The notes under the pieces: model-generated | What the model was told of the DNA's origin: nothing | Database searches by the model: none | What the model saw: only the letters and a program-made list of their open reading frames with translations | Shown here: one piece after another, positions 8,121-19,829 of the stretch | Numbering within the stretch: position 1 is the stretch's first letter | How the letters are laid out: the number at the start of each line of letters is the position of its first letter | From: Dysgonomonas sp. HDW5A | Lineage (GTDB): Bacteria > Bacteroidota > Bacteroidia > Bacteroidales > Dysgonomonadaceae | DNA length: 64,000 bases | Direction of reading: 5' to 3' | Assembly: GCF_011299555.1 (NCBI RefSeq) | Contig: NZ_CP049857.1 | Coordinates: 1,674,001 to 1,738,000 of the forward strand | Made by a program: the position numbers and the translations under genes

Positions 8121-9344
8121 TTACTGATAAGTCAAAGAGTTAAGATTTTCTTTGTGAAAAATCTCGTTTGCAACTTCTAATAGATCAGAAGATGTTATTT
8201 GTTCTATCCTCTTTATAGTCTCCTCCATGTTGTTGAAATGATTATAATGCATAAAGCTTTTGGCTAAACCTAATGCCAGATTCTCATGATTATCGCCCGA
8301 AATTGCAATTTGTCCGATTAATTGTTTTTTCGCTGCAGCCAGCTGTGATGTTGTCAGTTTATTGTCACGGAGCCCTGCTAGCTCTTTATATATTAAGTTG
8401 AAGCATTTTTCCGCATTGCGTTTGTCACAACCAAAATAAATAGAGAAGATACCTGTATCGGAATAACATGTCATATTTGAATCTACGTTGTATACATATC
8501 CTCTTTTTTCTCGTAAAGAGATATTCAGTCGGCTATTCATGCCCGGTCCTCCCAGAATATTGTTAAGTAAATGCAATACCTTTCGTTTTGGGCTATGTAA
8601 ATCATAGCACTTTCCTCCAATCAAAGCATGTGTTTGAGAAGTTTCCTTTGCCGTAATCTGCTCTGTTCGTTCAACAGCACCGGGAGCTACTCTTGAATGA
8701 TTTGGTGAAAGAGTTTCTATTTCCGAAAGATACTTTTCAGCTAGTTTAATGATCTTTTTTATGTCCGTATTTCCCAATGAAAAGAACACCATATTCTCAG
8801 GAGAATAATGTTTTTGGACAAAGGTTCGTGCTTTGGCTGTATCAAACTTGGCGAGCAGATCGGGTTCTCCCAATATATTATGACCTAGCTGAGAATTACG
8901 GAATATCAGATTTTCGAATTCATCGAAAATTAATTCAGAAGGACTGTCTTCGTACGAATTTATCTCATCCAGAATTACATCTATTTCCTTTTCTATTTCT
9001 CTTTCGGGGAATGTTGAATGAAAAGTCAAATCGGTCAGAAGCTCAAAAGCCCGAGAGAAATGCTCCTCGAGAAATATCGAATAAATGACAGTTTCTTCTT
9101 TATTTGTATACGCATTTATTTCTCCGCCTACACTTTCCATGCGGTTGATAATATGATGCGAACGGCGTTTTTCGGTTCCTTTGAATAGCATATGTTCTAC
9201 AAAGTGAGCCATCCCAAATTCATCGGGCTGTTCATCTCTGGTACCTGCATTGACCATAAATCCGCAGTATGAAACTTTACCTGCTAAAGGTTTGTGTACA
9301 ATACGTAAACCGTTTTTTAGAGTATAGGATTGATATTCTTTCAT
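8121..9344 (-). CDS. M16 family zinc metallopeptidase
   Basis: Insulinase/mitochondrial-processing-peptidase-type protease of 407 residues. The inverted zinc motif HxxEH is His47-Phe-Val-Glu50-His51 in HFVEHMLFKGTE. The distal Glu region (EIEKEIDVILDEINSYED) and the C-terminal half with REKRGYVYNVDS are also in place. There is no signal peptide, so it is probably cytoplasmic like short PqqL/YmxG-type members. A degenerate palindrome lies 64 bases before its start, next to the stop of the upstream GT39 gene. Its substrate cannot be told from sequence. Confidence 0.92.
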   Translation of the reverse strand: MKEYQSYTLKNGLRIVHKPLAGKVSYCGFMVNAGTRDEQPDEFGMAHFVEHMLFKGTEKRRSHHIINRMESVGGEINAYTNKEETVIYSIFLEEHFSRAFELLTDLTFHSTFPEREIEKEIDVILDEINSYEDSPSELIFDEFENLIFRNSQLGHNILGEPDLLAKFDTAKARTFVQKHYSPENMVFFSLGNTDIKKIIKLAEKYLSEIETLSPNHSRVAPGAVERTEQITAKETSQTHALIGGKCYDLHSPKRKVLHLLNNILGGPGMNSRLNISLREKRGYVYNVDSNMTCYSDTGIFSIYFGCDKRNAEKCFNLIYKELAGLRDNKLTTSQLAAAKKQLIGQIAISGDNHENLALGLAKSFMHYNHFNNMEETIKRIEQITSSDLLEVANEIFHKENLNSLTYQ

Positions 9345-9408
9345 TTAAATAGTTTTTAGTAAACCGGCTTACCCATAATTGTTAATTGGTATTTGTTTAC
9401 TATTCGAT

Positions 9409-9421
9409 AGACCTGTGACCT
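9409..9421 (-). repeat. Leader palindrome, one degenerate arm
   Basis: The plus strand reads AGACC-TGT-GACCT, 8 of 10 conserved arm positions. It touches the stop codon of the GT39 gene and lies upstream of the M16 gene. Confidence 0.45.
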
Positions 9422-10890
9422 TAATTTGAGTTTTTAGCCTCTATTTGGCTAATAATAATTTTATCTAATTGTAATTTACTTTTTATCCTGTATTTACCGG
9501 GTATAACCGTTGAGTCATTGGCTGTTTGAACAAAAAAGAACTCACTTATGTTCGGAAGCATTTCTATTGTTTTAATCTCAAATGGTAAGTAAGTTGTATT
9601 GTCATCCGGGGAAAAGAGTAAAAATTCTTTTTTAGACAGTAGAACCGACAGTTCAGCTAAAGTAGGGTATGCCTCCAAAGGTGCTATCATTTTTAGAGAT
9701 TTGTCTTTCGATTCAACGAATGCCGCTACCTCTGTAAATTTTTTATTTTGAGATATATAATATGCTTTTTCGGAAAAAAAACGAGCTATACTCAACATCG
9801 AGAGTAGTATTAAACCGGATATAGCTATTGGTTTTGCCTTCGTTTTATACAATTCTACTCCATAGATTGCTATACCTAAAATTAAAGCTCCCAGCATACA
9901 GCTAGTGTAGCGAGGAACACTTATTGGTTTTATCAAAAAAGTGATGGCGAAGGTAATCATTATTGTTGATACAAAAACCAAGATGAAATATGCACCCGCC
10001 CTTAATCTTTTATTCGATTTGTCTTGTATATGCATACGTATAATAATGATGGTTAAAGTAAATACCAAACCTAGCATGATTAGTAATGCGGCAGACATGG
10101 TCCATATCGAGAATATTGTATAAGGATGGGATGGTTCTTTCGGTGAAAAGAAATAATAACTGAATAGCAAGATATCTTTAAGGGTGGGAGTTTCGACCCA
10201 AAAATTCTCATGAACACTGTAAAACTGAGTGGTAAGTATAGGCACCCACGGACTGTAAGCCAAAAGAAATATAATGCTGAAAAGTATGGGACGGACTACT
10301 GTTCGTTTTTTATTCAATAAATAGATAGTCAATATTAAGAATATGGAGAAAACAGCGATTAAAGCATAGTAATGAGTATACGCTGCACAGATCCCGAAGA
10401 ATGTCATTTTAGAATAACAGAATAGCGTTTCTTTCTGAAACACTTCGTAGGCGTATACTGCACATGCCAGCACGAAAAACATAGCCCATGAATACATTCG
10501 TATCTCTACACCAAGATATTGGTTTACAGGCATCAGAATCATTAGTAATACGAAGCTGAACATAACCTTCTCTCCGAATAAACGTCTTATTGGAAATATT
10601 CCCAACAGACAAGAAGCCATAACCCCGAGATTTGAGAATATTCGCATTACAAATAATGAATCACCAAATATTCCGATAAAAAGCTTCAACATGAAGTAGT
10701 AGAGTGGGGGATGCACATCGGTAGCTGTTATTTTCCATATTTCGGAAAACGAATGCTTCATTATAGCTATTGTATAAGCCTCGTCATACCAAAATGTCCG
10801 ATTGATATAGTTAATATATAGCAGACAGCAAAAGCTGACGAAAATGAGTCCACAGGTTGATAATCTATTTATTCCTTTTGTAAGTTTCAT
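9421..10890 (-). CDS. GT39-type (PMT/ArnT-like) membrane glycosyltransferase, paralogue 1
   Basis: Polytopic inner-membrane protein of 489 residues with roughly a dozen hydrophobic segments and a C-terminal soluble tail of about 110 residues. The first periplasmic loop has the family signature FWYDEAYT, with the acidic pair at 36-37 where GT39 enzymes have their catalytic Asp, followed by TATDVHPPLYY. Such enzymes move a sugar from a polyprenyl-phosphate carrier to a protein or lipid acceptor outside the membrane. The actual donor and acceptor are unknown. It is one of three paralogues in this window (the others at 14117 and 61136), each beside unrelated housekeeping genes. Confidence 0.85.
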   Translation of the reverse strand: MKLTKGINRLSTCGLIFVSFCCLLYINYINRTFWYDEAYTIAIMKHSFSEIWKITATDVHPPLYYFMLKLFIGIFGDSLFVMRIFSNLGVMASCLLGIFPIRRLFGEKVMFSFVLLMILMPVNQYLGVEIRMYSWAMFFVLACAVYAYEVFQKETLFCYSKMTFFGICAAYTHYYALIAVFSIFLILTIYLLNKKRTVVRPILFSIIFLLAYSPWVPILTTQFYSVHENFWVETPTLKDILLFSYYFFSPKEPSHPYTIFSIWTMSAALLIMLGLVFTLTIIIIRMHIQDKSNKRLRAGAYFILVFVSTIMITFAITFLIKPISVPRYTSCMLGALILGIAIYGVELYKTKAKPIAISGLILLSMLSIARFFSEKAYYISQNKKFTEVAAFVESKDKSLKMIAPLEAYPTLAELSVLLSKKEFLLFSPDDNTTYLPFEIKTIEMLPNISEFFFVQTANDSTVIPGKYRIKSKLQLDKIIISQIEAKNSN

Positions 10891-10993
10891 AAAGAAAGCT
10901 TATTAAGTAATTGAAAGTATTCTATAATGTATTTCTAAATCATAACAAATTATAGCTGTTATAGTTGGCAAAGTAATAAGAATGTCTGAGGCT

Positions 10994-11695
10994 TTACTTT
11001 TTCATGTAATATGCCTTTTCTTCGGCTGTCAACTTTTCTAGCGAATATCTCAACATGGTACGAGGCATCACTTTATGATGTTTATTCAGAAAATTAATCA
11101 ATACAGTCTTATCTCTTTTTCCGGCTTCCCGGAGCATCCAGCCTACTGCTTTATGCATAAGGTCGTGCTTGTGTGATAAAAATTGCTCTGAGAGATTGAT
11201 TATATCGGTAAAATCACTCTTTTTAATAAATGCAAAAGTTGCTATTACTGCAATCCGTTGATCCCATAATAATTCGCTTTTAGCTAATTTGTAAAGAATT
11301 TTACGATCTTCTTTATCAATTAAGTATTCTCCAAGTATATCCTTGGAGCTTAAGTCAACTAAGTCCCAATTATTTATGCGATGAGAATGAGCGAGATAAA
11401 AATCGACTATTTGTTTTCGATCTGCTTCATTGGCTTTCTTAAATTTCTCAACCAATATAAATAAAGCACACATTCTGCATTCATGGTATTCATTATTTAA
11501 AAGATCGGTTAATTCGTTCGATGGAAGCGATTTGTTTGCTTTGGCTATTTTGCGAATATCGGGAACTATTACTCCAATAAATTTATCGCCTTCTCCATAA
11601 CCTCCTTTTCCTGTTTTAAAAAAGTGTGGTAAGAAATCTCTCTTCTCTGGTGTTGAAGCTTTTTCTAGTTGTAATTGTATCTCTTTTGCAGTCAT
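10994..11695 (-). CDS. DNA alkylation repair protein, AlkD-like
   Basis: HEAT-repeat DNA glycosylase family, 233 residues, usual length. Conserved AlkD segments are INNWDLVDLSSKDILG (Trp and Asp), LLWDQRIAVIATFAFIKK (Trp and Arg) and MHKAVGWMLREAGKRD (Trp and Arg). These carry the aromatic and charged residues that contact alkylated DNA. Expected role: removal of N3/N7-alkyl purines without base flipping. Its leader has a TATATTTG promoter element at 11798-11805 and a palindrome copy at 11777-11789. Confidence 0.92.
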   Translation of the reverse strand: MTAKEIQLQLEKASTPEKRDFLPHFFKTGKGGYGEGDKFIGVIVPDIRKIAKANKSLPSNELTDLLNNEYHECRMCALFILVEKFKKANEADRKQIVDFYLAHSHRINNWDLVDLSSKDILGEYLIDKEDRKILYKLAKSELLWDQRIAVIATFAFIKKSDFTDIINLSEQFLSHKHDLMHKAVGWMLREAGKRDKTVLINFLNKHHKVMPRTMLRYSLEKLTAEEKAYYMKK

Positions 11696-11776
11696 GGATT
11701 TAGTTGTCAGATAAGTAACGATGGATATTTATTGTTGTATTTTATAACCAGAATTGTTTGGTATAAGCAATAAAAA

Positions 11777-11789
11777 AGGTTTACGACCT
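11777..11789 (-). repeat. Leader palindrome before the alkD-like gene
   Basis: The plus strand reads AGGTT-TAC-GACCT (minus AGGTC-GTA-AACCT), 9 of 10 arm positions. It lies just downstream of the predicted promoter and 81 bases before the start. Confidence 0.55.
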
Positions 11790-11797
11790 TTAAAATA

Positions 11798-11805
11798 CAA
11801 ATATA
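11798..11805 (-). promoter_or_regulatory. Bacteroidetes -7 element for the alkD-like gene
   Basis: The minus strand reads TATATTTG (TAnnTTTG), about 100 bases before the start codon. Confidence 0.45.
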
Positions 11806-11966
11806 CAGATTAGTAGATATTTTGTTATCAATTCTAAATATAATTGAGGGTGAAATATGTTTTAATTTCTATCTAAATAGTAGCTACAGATTCTCTTCAG
11901 AATTACGAATGTATATTTATCCGTTGAATTGAGATATCACACTAACTAAACAATTAATTTTTAGAT

Positions 11967-12293
11967 ATGAGAAAAATACTTTTAATCGGTTTATTAATAA
12001 CCGGCTTTGCTACGACATATGCAAGTAGCACTTTTGTTGCAGATAATACCTTGGAACAAACTCAGGGTAGGAGATACAAGAGAGGGTATTATAAAGGAAA
12101 TGTAACATCCGAAGATCTTCCTTCTTCAATTACACGCTACTTGAAAAAGCATTATTCTGATTATGAGATTGTAATATCTAAAAGAAAAGGCAATGGTTAT
12201 TATTATCTCAAAATAGCTTATGGGGGAAATGCTTACAGGTCTTATTACAGGAGTCTGGTTTTTGATGAGAATGGAGATGTTGTAAAAGGATAA
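11967..12293 (+). CDS. Small secreted protein, PepSY-like fold possible
   Basis: A 108-residue exported protein. The signal peptide MRKILLIGLLITGFATTYAS is followed by a basic stretch (QGRRYKRGYYKG) and a domain with the pattern of Bacteroidetes PepSY-like proteins: SSITRYLKKHYSDYEIVISK, then KIAYGGNAYR and LVFDENGDVVK. The helix-then-strands order with the closing FDENGDVV motif supports that reading, but no function follows. It is monocistronic between convergent minus-strand genes and closed by a perfect palindromic terminator three bases after the stop. Confidence 0.72.
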   Translation: MRKILLIGLLITGFATTYASSTFVADNTLEQTQGRRYKRGYYKGNVTSEDLPSSITRYLKKHYSDYEIVISKRKGNGYYYLKIAYGGNAYRSYYRSLVFDENGDVVKG

Positions 12294-12295
12294 AT

Positions 12296-12330
12296 AAAAA
12301 CGGCTTAGTTACGTAACTAAGCCGTTTTTA
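12296..12330. terminator. Bidirectional terminator, perfect 34-bp palindrome
   Basis: Perfect inverted repeat at 12296-12329, with the core CGGCTTAGTTACGTAACTAA and A/T runs on both flanks. It lies between the secreted-protein gene and the convergent cysS. Confidence 0.88.
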
Positions 12331-12418
12331 TTTATTATTAAGTTCGCAGAATTACTTATTGCTTTGGCTAGTAAAACCGCGATAGATGGTTATCTCTATT
12401 AAATTAAAATCTGATATA

Positions 12419-13894
12419 TTACGATTTCAGTTTCCATTCGGCACCGTCTTTGCCGTCTTTTATATCAAATCCGATTTTGTTTAATTCATCACGAATTTTA
12501 TCAGAAGTTGCCCAGTCTTTATTGGCTTTAGCCTCTGCCCGTATTTGAAGTAATAAATCAATAGCCTTAGAGAAAGTCTCCAGTCCATTTTCATTCGAGC
12601 TGGCCTCGTTTTTAATACCGAGAATTTCGAATAAAAAGATATCAAATAAAGCCTTAACTTCATCTATATCACCTTGAGTAAGGGCAGCTGTTCCACCTAT
12701 TGCCGAGTTTATGGTGGTAGCCACATCAAATAGGTAGGATATTGTTATCGCCGAATTTAAATCATCATTAAGAGCATCGTAGCACTTCTGTCTTATAGAA
12801 GCTATGTCAACAGATGAAGTTTCGGATATCGGAACCTTATCAATTCGTGCGTATGCATCGAGTAATCTGTTTAATCCTTTTTCGGAAGCCAATAGAGCAT
12901 CATTACTGAAATCGACAGTACTGCGATAATGTGCCTGCAAAATGAAAAAACGAACAGTCATTGGTGAAAACGCTTGCGAAAGCAATTTATGTGAGCCGGT
13001 AAAGAACTCATTCAATGTGATAAAATTACCAAGCGATTTGCCCATTTTCTGACCGCCTATGGTAATCATATTGTTGTGCATCCAGTATTTTACCACTTGC
13101 TTATTTTCGGCTGCTGTATTTTGAGCTATTTCGCATTCATGATGAGGGAACATAAGATCTAATCCACCGCCATGTATATCAAATTCGGTACCCAGATATT
13201 TCATGCTCATCGAAGAACATTCGATATGCCAGCCCGGAAACCCCTCACTCCAGGGTGAAGGCCAACGCATAATATGTTCGGGAGATGCTTTTTTCCAAAG
13301 AGCAAAGTCAACCTTACTGCGCTTTTCATCCTGTCCATCGAGATCACGCGTTGTATTGAGCATTTCTTCGATATTACGATGCGAAAGGATTCCGTAATTA
13401 TGCTTTTTGTTATATTTTACAACATCAAAATACACTGATCCATTACTTTCGTAAGCATATCCGTTGTTCAGTATTTCCTGAATAGTTGTAATTTGTTCAA
13501 TAATATGTCCCGAGGCATGAGGCTCTATAGATGGAGACAGTACGTTTAATGCTTCCATAGCCTTGTGATACCTAATGGTGTAATATTGCACTACCTCCAT
13601 CGGTTCGAGTTGTTCTAATCGAGCCTTTTTAGCGATCTTATCTTCTCCTTCGTCCGCATCATTTTCGAGATGACCTACATCGGTAATATTACGTACATAT
13701 CGTACTTTATAGCCTATATGAGTAAGGTAACGAAACAATAAATCGAAAGTGATCGCAGGGCGTGTGTGTCCTAAATGCCCATCGCCATAAACTGTAGGAC
13801 CACATACATACATTCCTACATGAGGTGGATGAAGTGGTTCGAAAACTTCTTTTTCTCGCTTAAGTGTGTTATAAATCACGAACTTTTGTTCCAT
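12419..13894 (-). CDS. cysS: Cysteine--tRNA ligase
   Basis: Class I aminoacyl-tRNA synthetase of 491 residues, full length. The HIGH motif is HLGH in [20 protein letters not shown], whose Cys is the first zinc ligand. [11 protein letters not shown] and [17 protein letters not shown] supply the other zinc ligands, and the KMSKS motif appears as KMGKSLGN. It attaches Cys to tRNA-Cys. It is transcribed alone on the minus strand, with a TATTTTTG promoter element about 115 bases upstream. Confidence 0.97.
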   Translation of the reverse strand: MEQKFVIYNTLKREKEVFEPLHPPHVGMYVCGPTVYGDGHLGHTRPAITFDLLFRYLTHIGYKVRYVRNITDVGHLENDADEGEDKIAKKARLEQLEPMEVVQYYTIRYHKAMEALNVLSPSIEPHASGHIIEQITTIQEILNNGYAYESNGSVYFDVVKYNKKHNYGILSHRNIEEMLNTTRDLDGQDEKRSKVDFALWKKASPEHIMRWPSPWSEGFPGWHIECSSMSMKYLGTEFDIHGGGLDLMFPHHECEIAQNTAAENKQVVKYWMHNNMITIGGQKMGKSLGNFITLNEFFTGSHKLLSQAFSPMTVRFFILQAHYRSTVDFSNDALLASEKGLNRLLDAYARIDKVPISETSSVDIASIRQKCYDALNDDLNSAITISYLFDVATTINSAIGGTAALTQGDIDEVKALFDIFLFEILGIKNEASSNENGLETFSKAIDLLLQIRAEAKANKDWATSDKIRDELNKIGFDIKDGKDGAEWKLKS

Positions 13895-14006
13895 ATACAG
13901 ACTATTAAGTAATGTTGAATATCTATTACTGTATTTTCTAAAGTAACTGCCTTTAGTTATCGTATTTACTAAATGAATAATAAGGTTATGATCTTATTAT
14001 GTACTG

Positions 14007-14014
14007 CAAAAATA
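14007..14014 (-). promoter_or_regulatory. Bacteroidetes -7 element for cysS
   Basis: The minus strand reads TATTTTTG (TAnnTTTG). The -33 element is weak. A degenerate palindrome, AGGTC-TAG-TGCTT, lies further upstream at 14097-14109. Confidence 0.35.
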
Positions 14015-14116
14015 CAAATAAGTAACGGAAAATAAATTATGATACATTTTAAAGTTATAACTAACTATAATTGTTTGCCTTGTCAGGCTAATCAATAGGT
14101 CTAGTGCTTTAAATGT

Positions 14117-15703
14117 TTAATGAGTGTTCCGATGTTTTTCTCTTTCTCTGTGTATTGTTCTCATCTGATAAATGACTCTTCCTTCGAGTCTCTGAGGATT
14201 CAACCTTTGATTTAACGAATCGGCTATTACATAATCGTTTTTTATGCCGTTTGTAAAATGTTGGTTACCTTTTGATTGGATCGGATTACTGTCATAGGCC
14301 TGAGTATAATGAAAGTCAAAATCAGAAGGCAACTTATTTACCTCTATCAAATTAAAAGGTTTATAGCTGACAGGTGTTTTTCGTTCGGAATAAACAAAAA
14401 ACAGGTTTTCTTTACTCGGATACATAACCGATAGCATCCCTAGCCATCCACAAGCACTGAATGGTGAAATAAATACGGTTTTTTCGGTATTTTTATTTGA
14501 AAAATAATTTTGCAATTCAGCATATTCAACATTGCATTTTGCCATATACTGTCTTTCAGAGAAGAATCGTCCAACCGAAAGTATCCATAGCATAAATAAA
14601 CTACCGAATACAAGTGTTCTCGCACTGTGGCCTCCGGACTCGTAAAGTTCAAAAAGTAATATAGATACACCTAAAACCAAACATCCTAATAAGCATGTCA
14701 TGTATCGTGGAATCATGATAGGTTTCATTGCATACGATATGATGACTGCCGAAATAACGGGAATGAGGAATAATCCGATAAACACCAGAGCGGTAATTAT
14801 CTTTGCTTTGTTCAGATTTTTATATTCTCTGATCGTTAATATGGCAATGGCAGCAATGAGTAATAGCATAATTGATAATGCCACCGACATAGCCGGCAGG
14901 TTAAATATCATATAAGGATGTGTAGGATCTTTCGGTGAAAAGAGATAATAAGTAAATAATAAAAGATCTTTGGGAGTAAGTGTTGTAATCCAGTAATTAT
15001 GATTAACAGCTCCAATCTGATAGAAAAGTTCAGGAAGCCAAAAGCTGTAAGCGATAAGGAACAAAAAAATGACGATTAAGGGATTTCTAATCTTCTTTTT
15101 AGTAACGATCATAAATAGTAATAAAACACCAAATATAGTAGCTGATCCCATTAACGAGTAATAGTGCGTATAGGAAGCACAAAGTGCCGATAGTAGTAAT
15201 AGAATATTATTAAATGCATTATTGTTTTTATAGACTTGGTACGCTGCTAATGCATTAGCCAACGTAAAAAACATACTCCATGAGTACATCCTTATTTCAC
15301 TTGCTAAATACTGACTTACCGGCAGTAGACTAACTATAATAATAAAAAGAAGAGATACTCCGGCTCCAAAGTGTTTGCGTATAGGAAACATTGCTGTGAG
15401 AAAAATGGCTAACATTCCTAAAACCGAAAATATTCGTAATGTTAGTAGGTTATCTCCAAATATTTCTGTGAAGATTTTTAAAATGAAGTAGTAAAGTGGT
15501 GGATGAACATCGGTGGCTGTGATATTCCAAATGTCGGAAAATGAGTGTTGTATCATTGCCATTGTATATGCTTCATCAAAAACGAACGATTCGTTAAAAG
15601 CATCGATGAATATAAACAAAGAAAGGGCCATTAATGTAATAACAATACTAGTCATCCTCTTTTTAGATTCAAATAAAGAGGTTAGATATTTCACCAAATT
15701 CAT
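14117..15703 (-). CDS. GT39-type membrane glycosyltransferase, paralogue 2
   Basis: Polytopic membrane protein of 528 residues, closely related to the genes at 9421 and 61136. The first loop reads FVFDEAYT with the acidic pair at 43-44, then NITATDVHPPLYYFILKIF. Shared later landmarks are SEIRMYSWSMFF, ASYTHYYSL and the PRYMTCLLG segment. The C-terminal tail ends with a conserved EGRVIYQM block seen in paralogue 3 as EGHVVYQL. Expected to use a polyprenyl-phosphate-linked sugar in the periplasm. It lies downstream of guaB but is separated by a terminator. Confidence 0.85.
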   Translation of the reverse strand: MNLVKYLTSLFESKKRMTSIVITLMALSLFIFIDAFNESFVFDEAYTMAMIQHSFSDIWNITATDVHPPLYYFILKIFTEIFGDNLLTLRIFSVLGMLAIFLTAMFPIRKHFGAGVSLLFIIIVSLLPVSQYLASEIRMYSWSMFFTLANALAAYQVYKNNNAFNNILLLLSALCASYTHYYSLMGSATIFGVLLLFMIVTKKKIRNPLIVIFLFLIAYSFWLPELFYQIGAVNHNYWITTLTPKDLLLFTYYLFSPKDPTHPYMIFNLPAMSVALSIMLLLIAAIAILTIREYKNLNKAKIITALVFIGLFLIPVISAVIISYAMKPIMIPRYMTCLLGCLVLGVSILLFELYESGGHSARTLVFGSLFMLWILSVGRFFSERQYMAKCNVEYAELQNYFSNKNTEKTVFISPFSACGWLGMLSVMYPSKENLFFVYSERKTPVSYKPFNLIEVNKLPSDFDFHYTQAYDSNPIQSKGNQHFTNGIKNDYVIADSLNQRLNPQRLEGRVIYQMRTIHREREKHRNTH

Positions 15704-15839
15704 AATAAAATAGTGTCAGTTAATTATACGATTAAGTAGTTTTGTTGTCATTTTTTTATTGCACTACAGATCAAAATCTATAGTTTAGAGTAAAGCTATT
15801 TGATAGGCAAAGATAGTATTGTTAAACGTATATGAAACG

Positions 15840-15874
15840 AAAAACGGCTTCAATTTTAAATTGAAACCGTTTTT
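15840..15874 (-). terminator. Terminator after guaB
   Basis: AAAAACGG and CCGTTTTT bracket the inner stem TTCAATTT/AAATTGAA, with one unpaired base on each side. It lies 20 bases beyond the guaB stop codon and can act in both directions. Confidence 0.8.
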
Positions 15875-15894
15875 CTCTGTCTTTATATCTTTTT

Positions 15895-17418
<1,524 letters not shown>

Positions 17419-17492
17419 TTAATTGGAACTAATAGTTTTTATTAAAATTTCGCGAGAGTATATTTTTTAATAATTTATATTGAAATAATTTT

Positions 17493-19778
17493 TTAGAATG
17501 GATACCCGATGGCAAAGTGCCAGGCTGTCCTGTTGAGAGCCGGTTTGAAAATAACCCAACGGTCATTTATCGGACGTCCCGGGTCATAGGCTCTGATACC
17601 ATAGTCGAAACGGATAAGTAAAAATCCCAGATCGAAACGGATACCTGCACCATAGGATAAAGCTATTTCTTTATAAAATTTGTTGAATTTGAATTGTCCA
17701 TCGGGCTGAGACTCCTTGTAGTTCTTTATAGTCCAGATATTACCGGCATCAAGAAAACCCGCTAGTTCGATATATTCGGAAACTTTGGTTCTGTATTCGA
17801 TGTTCATATCCAGTTTTATATCACCCACCTGATTCACAAAGTCGTTCACTCCGGAAGTATCGGCAACATACGAACCGGGACCCAAGGCACGTGGAGCCCA
17901 TCCTCTTACACTATTTGCTCCCCCTGAAAAATAACGGGTTTCGAATGGTAAAACATTTGAATTTCCAAAAGGATTTGCCACTCCTAATCCGATATGATAT
18001 GCTAATTTATTTTTGGAATTTAAGGTATGAGTTTGTGCAAAACTGATGTCTCCTTTAATATATTCAGCATAAGCAATACCCAATATTTGTTTAGCTCCAG
18101 AGATGCTATCGCGCGACGCATTATGGAAAGATGTTGCCAAACGAGGCAAAAGACCACTGACGTCTATTCCGGCCCTTATACTGAATATATTTCGCGGTGT
18201 TCTGCGACCTGTTCTGCTGTTGGCATTAGTATAAGTAATATTATAGGTAGTACGTGAAATCAGTTGGTTTTTGTAACTTTCTTTCAGCATAGGATTATTC
18301 GTATTGTTTAAGCGTTCTGTGAAGTCTGGAGAAGCCCACGGCATACGGATGTAGTTTATATCCCAGAGATTGAATGTATGGGCAAACTTATTTTGCTTTG
18401 ACGTCCATCTGTAGGTTAACGTTGCATTAAAAAACTGTCTTGTATATTCTTGTCGATGTTGATTATTTACACCTAATGATACTTGGGTACTAGCCGAAGG
18501 CAGGTCTCTCCATTTAGGTTTTAACCACGGAAACAGGAACTGAGGAAATGCCAGTGATGCATCAAAACCAAATTCGTAAAAGTTTTGGTTAACCATGTCA
18601 GGATTACTCGAATTTGAGATAAACTCATAAGCTCCTCTTAGTTTTAATTTTAGAATTTCTGCCCCATTGAATAGGTTTTGATGCTGGTAACTTATACTTG
18701 GTGCAATACCCAAATCTCCCGCAGAGTTTGTTCCTTGTATTTCTGTTTGAAAGAAGTGTGTATTTCCCGGTGCAATGGTTACTAATGCATCAATATATTG
18801 TACGCTGTCATTTGGGTTGCTTACCTCATTAAATTGAATACTTGTTTGTTTAACAACCCCGATACCATTAAAAGCTCCTGTTGTGCGAGTAAATGCCATA
18901 TCGGAATACATTTTTCCTGGACGGATAGAGTTATTTCTATATAGAGTTGATTTTCTCAGGAACTTATTTTTTCCATAAATAATCCTTATTCCTTTATAAT
19001 TGACAGTATCAACCTCAGCGAATAATTTTTCGTTGCCTTTGGCCATCGGGTCAAATCCGCTTAAGATACTAACATTTCTTATTTTAAACTTTTTGAATGT
19101 AGTGCTATCTCTAGGTGGATAAAGTGATAAGAATAAATCGACCTTATGAGCGTTGAGAGTTGTATCGGCTTTATAATATAAAAGCTCTTTCGAAAACTTA
19201 TAATATCCGATATTCCTTAAGTAGGAGGTCAGATGATCTCTTGAATCGTCTAAATCAATTTGATTAAAAGCGATTCCCGGTTTTATACTCGTATATTTTT
19301 TGGCAGGAGCAAGGCTTCGGGCAATAGTGCCGTTATCAATAGTGTAATCGTAATTACGAATTGTATAGACTCCTTTATTCTGAATGTTATAAGTGACCGA
19401 TACTTTTTTGTCTTTGACCTTGAGAATCGTATCCACTTCTGCTCTCAAATAGCCCATATTACTCAGCTCTCTGGCTACTTGGGTTGCCGAGTTTTTGGTT
19501 TGTTGCGGATTGTATAATATGGGAGCCTGTCCTGCTTTTTGAATGATGCGGTTAAGCCATTTGCTGGTGTCTTGTCCTGCTATATTGTAAATCATTAACC
19601 TGATTTTATTATTCGGTTGCTGACGAATAAAGCTCTCGAAGTAGCTTGCATCAATCTCTTTTGTATCTGCTTTTATGTCATATGTTTTTAGTAAATAACT
19701 ACCATCGGGTATATGCTTTGTAGAATTACAAGACCATAAACATACAATAGCTAAAATGAAATATATGATTTTATTCAT
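17493..19778 (-). CDS. tamL: TamL-type BamA-family outer-membrane lipoprotein
   Basis: Outer-membrane protein of the BamA/TamA (Omp85) superfamily. The N-terminus MNKIIYFILAIVCLWSC is a lipoprotein signal with lipobox LWSC. POTRA-like domains fill about the first half, and the C-terminal 16-stranded barrel follows, with its characteristic FETRYFSGGANSVRGWAPRA motif. The Bacteroidetes TamL lipoprotein is thought to work with TamB in envelope assembly. The open frame extends 51 bases further (to 19829). I chose the internal ATG at 19778 because it gives a proper lipoprotein signal and because a leader palindrome lies at 19793-19805, inside the longer version. The length, about 761 residues, fits the family. 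Confidence 0.88.
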   Translation of the reverse strand: MNKIIYFILAIVCLWSCNSTKHIPDGSYLLKTYDIKADTKEIDASYFESFIRQQPNNKIRLMIYNIAGQDTSKWLNRIIQKAGQAPILYNPQQTKNSATQVARELSNMGYLRAEVDTILKVKDKKVSVTYNIQNKGVYTIRNYDYTIDNGTIARSLAPAKKYTSIKPGIAFNQIDLDDSRDHLTSYLRNIGYYKFSKELLYYKADTTLNAHKVDLFLSLYPPRDSTTFKKFKIRNVSILSGFDPMAKGNEKLFAEVDTVNYKGIRIIYGKNKFLRKSTLYRNNSIRPGKMYSDMAFTRTTGAFNGIGVVKQTSIQFNEVSNPNDSVQYIDALVTIAPGNTHFFQTEIQGTNSAGDLGIAPSISYQHQNLFNGAEILKLKLRGAYEFISNSSNPDMVNQNFYEFGFDASLAFPQFLFPWLKPKWRDLPSASTQVSLGVNNQHRQEYTRQFFNATLTYRWTSKQNKFAHTFNLWDINYIRMPWASPDFTERLNNTNNPMLKESYKNQLISRTTYNITYTNANSRTGRRTPRNIFSIRAGIDVSGLLPRLATSFHNASRDSISGAKQILGIAYAEYIKGDISFAQTHTLNSKNKLAYHIGLGVANPFGNSNVLPFETRYFSGGANSVRGWAPRALGPGSYVADTSGVNDFVNQVGDIKLDMNIEYRTKVSEYIELAGFLDAGNIWTIKNYKESQPDGQFKFNKFYKEIALSYGAGIRFDLGFLLIRFDYGIRAYDPGRPINDRWVIFKPALNRTAWHFAIGYPF

Positions 19779-19792
19779 TCGTTTTCGAATTA

Positions 19793-19805
19793 AGGTTCCT
19801 GACCT
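19793..19805 (-). repeat. Leader palindrome before tamL
   Basis: The plus strand reads AGGTT-CCT-GACCT (minus AGGTC-AGG-AACCT), 9 of 10 arm positions, with flanks AATAAAT and TTAATTCGAAAA like other copies. It ends 14 bases before the chosen tamL start. Confidence 0.6.
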
Positions 19806-19829
19806 ATTTATTGTTTTTTTAAGTCGCAT

